Positions 4,937 to 7,379 of a DNA stretch of 7,379 nt are shown piece after piece. The stretch spans positions 1 to 7,379 of the forward strand of contig PWGH01000167.1 of the NCBI GenBank assembly GCA_003555285.1, given 5' to 3'. Position 1 is the first letter of the stretch; each line of letters opens with the position of its first letter. The notes under the pieces were generated by a model, which was not told the DNA's origin, made no database searches, and saw nothing but the letters and a program-made list of their open reading frames with translations. Position numbers and translations under genes: made by a program. Source of the stretch: Thioalkalivibrio sp. (GTDB lineage Bacteria; Pseudomonadota; Gammaproteobacteria; Ectothiorhodospirales; Ectothiorhodospiraceae).

Positions 4937-5692
4937 TTGATCCCCTGCGCTACGCCGTCGCGGGTGCCGGAACCGGCCCAACCGGGCGACCCGCGACTTT
5001 CGATCGTGATTCCGGTGCTGAACGAGGCCGACCACCTGCCGCGGCTGCTCGGCGACCTCGAACCCCTGCGGGTGCAGGGCTGCGAGATCATCGTGGTCGA
5101 CGGCGGCAGCCGGGATGCGACGCTGGCCGTGGCCGCGGCGGGCGCGGATCGGGTGCTGCACGGCCCTCGCGGGCGGGCCCTGCAGATGAACACCGGCGCC
5201 GCCCGGGCCCGGGGTGCCGTGCTCTGGTTCCTGCATGCCGATACCCGGGTGCCGGGGTCCGTGGCCGCGGCGCTGCCGGATCCCGATCAGGGCGCATGGT
5301 CCTGGGGCCGCTGTGGCGTGCGCCTGTCCGGCGACCGGCGGGCCTTTCGGTTGATCGGCGCGCTGATGAACTTACGCTCCTGCCTGACCGGCATCGCGAC
5401 CGGGGACCAGGGGATCTTAGTGCGGCGCGCGGCCTTCGAGCGCGTCGGCGGCTTTCCGGAGATCCCGCTGATGGAGGACATCGCGCTGTCGCGCCAATTG
5501 AAGCAGAGCTTCGGCCGTCCCTGCTGCCTGCGGGCGCACCTGATCACCTCGAGTCGGCGCTGGGAGACCGGCGGTATCGGGCGCACCGTACTGCTGATGT
5601 GGAGCCTGCGTCTGGCCTACTGGGCCGGCGCCGACCCGGCTGCGCTCGCCCGGCGGTATCGAAGCGCGCAAGCGCTGCCGGGGGGGTCGTGA
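4937..5692 (+). CDS. family 2 glycosyltransferase, TIGR04283-type
   Basis: A 251-aa GT-A fold transferase. It has the N-terminal nucleotide-sugar strand LSIVIPVLNEADHL (21-34), IIVVDGGSRDAT (51-62), the metal-binding LHADTR (99-104), ATGDQGILVRR (154-164) and PLMEDIALSRQLK (177-189), all typical of the TIGR04283 group annotated as arsenosugar-biosynthesis or rSAM/selenodomain-associated transferase 2. A hydrophobic stretch near the C-terminus (217-231) may associate with the membrane. Start is uncertain: TTG 4937 has a poor Shine-Dalgarno and GTG 4964 would give 242 aa; both precede the conserved fold. The stop overlaps the next gene by 4 bp, indicating translational coupling with its usual partner family. 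No radical SAM or selenoprotein gene lies in the window, so the arsenosugar role is by family name only. Confidence 0.88.
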   Translation: MIPCATPSRVPEPAQPGDPRLSIVIPVLNEADHLPRLLGDLEPLRVQGCEIIVVDGGSRDATLAVAAAGADRVLHGPRGRALQMNTGAARARGAVLWFLHADTRVPGSVAAALPDPDQGAWSWGRCGVRLSGDRRAFRLIGALMNLRSCLTGIATGDQGILVRRAAFERVGGFPEIPLMEDIALSRQLKQSFGRPCCLRAHLITSSRRWETGGIGRTVLLMWSLRLAYWAGADPAALARRYRSAQALPGGS

Positions 5693-6333
5693 GGGTGTTG
5701 GTCTTCGCCCGGGCGCCGGTGGCCGGAGCGGCGAAGACCCGGCTGATGCCGGCCCTCGGCGGTGAAGGCGCGGCGCATCTGCACCGCCGCCTGGTGCGCC
5801 GTGCGCTGGGCATGGCCACCGGCGCTGGCATCGGCCCGGTCGAACTCTGGTGTGCACCGGATGCACGGCATCCCTTTTTTGCGGCCTGCCGGCAGGACTT
5901 TGGCTGCACGCTGCACGCACAGTCATCGGGCGATCTGGGGGCGCGCATGCGCCAGGCGCTGGAGACCGGTGGCGTTGCCGGTGGCGCGGTCGGCCTGCCG
6001 GCCCTGGTGCTGGGCTCCGATGCGCCGGGGCTGCAGGCGGGGACGCTGCAGGCCGCCGGCCGTGCGCTGCACACCGGGCGGGATTGCGTGCTGGTTCCGG
6101 CCCTGGATGGCGGCTATGTACTGATCGGGCTCGCGGTGTCCGCTCCGGCGTTGTTCGAGGCCATGCCCTGGGGTACCGAAACGGTGCTGGAGCAGACCCG
6201 GCGCCGGTGCCGCCAGCAGGGCCTGGACCTGGCCGAATGGCCGCCCGTACCGGACATCGACGTCCCAGAGGACCTGGTCCATTGCCCCCCGGAGCTGTGG
6301 CGGGATCTGCGCATCGATGCCTCAGCCGAGTAG
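5689..6333 (+). CDS. TIGR04282/DUF2064-type transferase (GT-A fold)
   Basis: A 214-aa protein of the DUF2064/COG3222 group, annotated as rSAM/selenodomain-associated transferase 1. Motifs: nucleotide-binding LVFARAPVAGAAKTRL (4-19), VLGSDAPGL (107-115) with the likely metal-binding Asp111, VPALDGGYVLIGL (136-148), and C-terminal DIDVPEDL (189-196). The GTG start overlaps the previous TGA stop as GTGA; an upstream extension of the same frame exists only inside the previous gene. It is almost always next to a TIGR04283 partner, as here, and the two probably act in one sugar-transfer pathway whose product cannot be told from this sequence. Confidence 0.88.
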   Translation: MRVLVFARAPVAGAAKTRLMPALGGEGAAHLHRRLVRRALGMATGAGIGPVELWCAPDARHPFFAACRQDFGCTLHAQSSGDLGARMRQALETGGVAGGAVGLPALVLGSDAPGLQAGTLQAAGRALHTGRDCVLVPALDGGYVLIGLAVSAPALFEAMPWGTETVLEQTRRRCRQQGLDLAEWPPVPDIDVPEDLVHCPPELWRDLRIDASAE

Positions 6334-6359
6334 GCGTACCGGTAGCGACGGCGGCCCTG

Positions 6360-6371
6360 GTGCCATGGCAC
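6360..6371. promoter_or_regulatory. 12-bp perfect palindrome upstream of the small membrane protein
   Basis: GTGCCATGGCAC is a perfect palindrome in the 103-bp gap between the transferase and the small membrane protein. A second near-palindrome, GGTGCCCCTGGGGACC, follows at 6389-6404. These may be operator sites. The TGGCAC in it is not followed by a -12 GC at the right spacing, so it is not a sigma-54 promoter. Confidence 0.22.
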
Positions 6372-6430
6372 GGCGATGAAATACCCGGGTGCCCCTGGGG
6401 ACCGTGGGGTTACCGAGTCATGAAGTGCGT

Positions 6431-6436
6431 TAGAAT
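6431..6436 (+). promoter_or_regulatory. -10-like hexamer immediately before the small membrane protein
   Basis: TAGAAT matches the sigma-70 -10 consensus at 5 of 6 positions and ends just before the ATG at 6437. Initiation 6-7 nt later would fall on the second in-frame ATG (6443), giving a leaderless mRNA. No Shine-Dalgarno is visible. The -35 region at 17-bp spacing (GGTTAC) is poor. Confidence 0.25.
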
Positions 6437-6712
6437 ATGCTGATGCGCAACATCATCGCCTGGATCGACCGTACGCCCGTTTGGCTCTTCGTGGTCTTCG
6501 TCGCCACGTTGGGGCTGTCGCCCTGGGTGCCCGAGCCGCACATTGCCGAAAAGATCCGCTGGCTGCTGGCCGGCGAACTGACCCGGCCGTTGGATATCTT
6601 CGATCTGGTGCTGCATGCGGTGCCCTGGTTGCTGCTGGGCCTGAAGCTCGGCCGGGAGACCTGGAAGGAATTCGCGCCGCGTGTGGGATCGCGGGCCTCG
6701 TCCGAGGATTGA
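6437..6712 (+). CDS. small membrane protein (about 90 aa), conserved hypothetical
   Basis: A 91-aa protein (89 aa from the second ATG at 6443). A basic/aromatic N-terminus (MRNIIAWIDRTP) precedes a first membrane span at about 14-30 (VWLFVVFVATLGLSPW); a polar loop VPEPHIAEKIRWL comes next, then a second hydrophobic segment at about 53-70 (DIFDLVLHAVPWLLLGLK) and a charged tail. I recall short proteins with the DRTPxWL...PEPH...EK...DIFDLxLH pattern in gammaproteobacteria, sometimes labelled RND transporter, a label the size does not support. It is 103 bp after the glycosyltransferase pair and may have its own promoter. Function unknown. Confidence 0.8.
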   Translation: MLMRNIIAWIDRTPVWLFVVFVATLGLSPWVPEPHIAEKIRWLLAGELTRPLDIFDLVLHAVPWLLLGLKLGRETWKEFAPRVGSRASSED

Positions 6713-6729
6713 TGATCGGGCGGCTGCGG

Positions 6730-6760
6730 AGGGTGGGCCCGCTGCGCTTGGCCCACCCTA
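6730..6760 (-). repeat. REP-like palindromic element, copy 1
   Basis: AGGGTGGGCC (6730-6739) and GGCCCACCCT (6750-6759) form a perfect 10-bp inverted repeat around the loop CGCTGCGCTT. Read on the minus strand it begins TAGGGTGGG and its loop is AAGCGCAGCG, identical to the core of copy 2. It lies between convergent genes and could act as a bidirectional mRNA end. TAGGGTGGG...CCCACCCTA elements are, from memory, a widespread intergenic repeat class in bacteria. Confidence 0.75.
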
Positions 6761-6794
6761 CTGGCGCATAGGCACCATACGGCGCGGGTTTGCG

Positions 6795-6828
6795 TAGGGT
6801 GGGTGAAGCGCAGCGCACCGGCCACCCT
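6795..6828 (+). repeat. REP-like palindromic element, copy 2 (inverted relative to copy 1)
   Basis: TAGGGTGGGTGAAGCGCAGCG begins the element and CCACCCT (6822-6828) closes it, giving a 7-bp outer stem (6796-6802 with 6822-6828) and an alternative inner GGTG/CACC stem (6802-6805 with 6816-6819). It shares TAGGGTGGG and the AAGCGCAGCG core with copy 1 in opposite orientation, so the two could also pair with each other as a longer cruciform or hairpin. Confidence 0.7.
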
Positions 6829-6851
6829 GGACCACGGGGCGGCCGGGCGCT

Positions 6852-7379
6852 CTATGCGGCCTGGGCGCGCGCGGGACCGGTGTACACGCTACGGGCTGCG
6901 GGGATGGCGCGGCCGGGTGTGAGACCGCCCATTTCGGCGAGCAGGGTCTCCAGGGCGCCGAGGCACAACAGCACGTTGCGCTCGTTGGCCGTATGGCCCA
7001 TCAGGCCGATGCGCCAGATCCTGCCGGCATACGGGCCGAGGCCAGCCCCGATTTCCAGGCTGTAGCGCTCGAGCAGCGCGGTGCGCAGCGCGGCCTCGTC
7101 GACACCGTCCGGAATCCGGATCGCATTGAGTTGCGGCAGCCGGTGTTGCGGCGCGACCAGAAACTCGAGGCCCATCGCCTCGATGCCGGCCTTCAACGCC
7201 TCGTGATGGTGGCGATGGCGCGCCCAGCTGGCCTCCAGCCCCTCTTCGTGCAGGATCCCCAGGGCCTCGTGCAGCGCATACAGGGCGTTGATCGGTGCGG
7301 TGTGGTGGTAGGCGCGCTTGCCGCTGCTGCCGTCCCAGTAGCCCATCACCAGATTCAGGTCCAGAAACCAGCTCTGGAC
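6852..7379 (-). CDS. class V PLP aminotransferase, alanine/serine-glyoxylate type (3' part only)
   Basis: The C-terminal 175 residues of a gene whose 5' end lies beyond the right edge. Visible: SWFLDLNLVMGYWD, then KRAYHHTAPINALYALHEAL, the substrate-handling segment of the serine/alanine-glyoxylate aminotransferase group, and a C-terminal domain with RLPQLNAIRIPDGVD and the conserved LGPYAGRIWRIGLMGHTAN, which carries the substrate-carboxylate-binding Arg region. The catalytic PLP-lysine lies upstream, outside the window. Members interconvert glyoxylate/glycine with alanine, serine or aspartate; the exact donor cannot be read from this part. It converges on the small membrane protein gene across the REP-like pair. 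The reading frame is intact to the TAG stop. Confidence 0.92.
   Translation of the reverse strand, partial: VQSWFLDLNLVMGYWDGSSGKRAYHHTAPINALYALHEALGILHEEGLEASWARHRHHHEALKAGIEAMGLEFLVAPQHRLPQLNAIRIPDGVDEAALRTALLERYSLEIGAGLGPYAGRIWRIGLMGHTANERNVLLCLGALETLLAEMGGLTPGRAIPAARSVYTGPARAQAA

Noticed and set aside
3334..5193. Long minus-strand open frame (about 619 codons)
   Set aside because: Mirror frame of the oxidoreductase and glycosyltransferase genes. GC-rich codon bias keeps it open and there is no domain or start signal.
6366..6381. Third sigma-54 promoter (TGGCAC in the palindrome before the small membrane protein)
   Set aside because: The position that should be GC at -12 is AA, so the invariant spacing fails.

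Overview
The window is GC-rich with proteobacterial-style gene packing and codon use. It most resembles a gammaproteobacterium, perhaps a sulfur-oxidising Chromatiales-type lineage. That guess rests on gene content (a paired TIGR04283/TIGR04282-type glycosyltransferase module, a ferredoxin-reductase fusion and CACGGA-type short tandem repeats); nothing in the sequence fixes the species.

Layout. Positions 1-217 are a non-coding mosaic of short tandem repeats that share a GAAAG core and switch strand halfway: a 9-bp array, then a second 9-bp array, then a 20-bp array. Next, on the minus strand (256-1368), is a Pab1020/Rnl3-type ATP-dependent RNA ligase. It is divergent, across 117 bp, from a plus-strand PAS + AAA+ + Fis-type sigma-54 activator (1486-2829). 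Downstream of the activator is a 609-bp stretch without a conventional gene. It contains a CAGGGG/CCCCTG dyad, two sigma-54-type (-24/-12) elements on the plus strand (2902-2916 and 3018-3032), an AT-rich palindromic tract between them, a 24-codon ORF with a good Shine-Dalgarno encoding an uncharged single-span membrane peptide (3074-3148), and a strong intrinsic terminator (3247-3270). This looks like a self-contained sigma-54-driven transcript of about 230 nt sitting next to its likely activator, and it is the most interesting part of the window.

From 3439 to 6333 three genes are packed as one probable operon: a fusion protein (N-terminal helix-turn-helix/coiled-coil region, plant-type 2Fe-2S ferredoxin, ferredoxin-reductase-like module), a TIGR04283-type glycosyltransferase and a TIGR04282/DUF2064-type transferase. 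The last two overlap by 4 bp. A small two-helix membrane protein follows (6437-6712). It converges on the 3' end of a class V alanine/serine-glyoxylate-type aminotransferase (6852 to beyond the right edge, minus strand). The gap between these convergent genes carries two oppositely oriented copies of a REP-like palindrome.

How the parts may work together (inference): the PAS sigma-54 activator probably senses a redox or small-molecule cue through a Cys/His-rich PAS domain. It would then switch on the tiny membrane-peptide transcript and possibly the divergent RNA ligase, an arrangement reminiscent of rtcR-rtcBA but with unrelated ligase and sensor families.
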